Source: an uncultured Eubacteriales bacterium
GTDB taxonomy: Bacteria; Bacillota; Clostridia; Oscillospirales; CAG-272
DNA length: 13,706 nucleotides
Assembly: GCA_900321265.1 (NCBI GenBank)
Contig: ONVJ01000015.1
Location: 1-13,706 of the forward strand
Reading direction: 5' to 3'
Shown here: in pieces, positions 13,698 to 13,706 of the stretch
Layout: each line of letters opens with the position of its first letter
How positions within the stretch are numbered: position 1 is the stretch's first letter
Made by a program: the position numbers and the translations under genes
The notes under the pieces: model-generated
The model's database searches: none
Seen by the model: only the letters and a program-made list of their open reading frames with translations
What the model was told of the DNA's origin: nothing

Positions 13698-13706
13698 ATT
13701 AAAAAA

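Noticed and set aside
13636..13706. Possible gene start at ATG 13636 running off the right edge
   Set aside because: GAGG upstream is suggestive, but a perfect TATAAT and AT-rich intergenic sequence lie inside the frame, so it more likely belongs to a promoter region.
1..13706. CRISPR array, transposon, integrase, tRNA or rRNA
   Set aside because: No regularly spaced direct repeats, transposase or integrase motifs, or tRNA/rRNA signatures were seen on either strand.

Overview
The window looks like a chromosomal segment of an uncultivated, fairly GC-rich member of the Bacillota, most likely a Clostridia/Oscillospirales-type anaerobe. The reasons are AGGAGG-type ribosome binding sites, AT-rich promoters with near-consensus -35/-10 boxes set in GC-rich coding DNA, and protein families common in that group: a DUF1538 transporter with PII-like proteins, a lipoprotein phosphodiester glycosidase, and a PlsC-type acyltransferase with a zinc ribbon. 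This assignment is an inference; no rRNA or tRNA gene is present to confirm it.

Plus-strand half (1-8535). The left edge carries the last codons of a probable HicA-type toxin overlapping a HicB antitoxin, closed by a good intrinsic terminator. A TTTACT-N17-TATAAT promoter then starts a very compact unidirectional series: an MscS mechanosensitive channel, a two-helix membrane protein with a C-terminal zinc ribbon, an LD-carboxypeptidase (peptidase S66), a DUF1538 membrane protein made of two duplicated halves, two PII-like proteins in tandem, and a cytoplasmic GH20 hexosaminidase-like enzyme. Most junctions overlap by 4-14 bases; only the LD-carboxypeptidase has a 47-base gap in front. A lipoprotein with a C-terminal phosphodiester glycosidase (NAGPA-like) domain ends the series. 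The contents suggest envelope turnover, osmotic safety, and a PII-regulated transport module.

Minus-strand half (8546-13706), convergent on the first. Read from right to left it holds: a type I phosphodiesterase/nucleotide pyrophosphatase-like enzyme with its own strong promoter; a hypothetical protein with an Ala/Lys/Pro linker and a possible degenerate nuclease-like fold, behind a perfect TTGACA-N17-TATAAT promoter and a structured leader; a 322-base gene-free stretch packed with inverted repeats; a stand-alone reverse transcriptase; and a PlsC-like acyltransferase joined to the reverse transcriptase by an ATGA overlap.

The best candidates for something undescribed are (1) the reverse transcriptase, the structured RNA-like region directly upstream of it and the translationally coupled acyltransferase, and (2) the DUF1538 transporter with two short-T-loop PII-like partners. 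Neither function can be proven from the sequence. Both the acyltransferase and the reverse transcriptase resemble families that I recall as widespread in Clostridia, so their pairing may be neighbourhood rather than a system.
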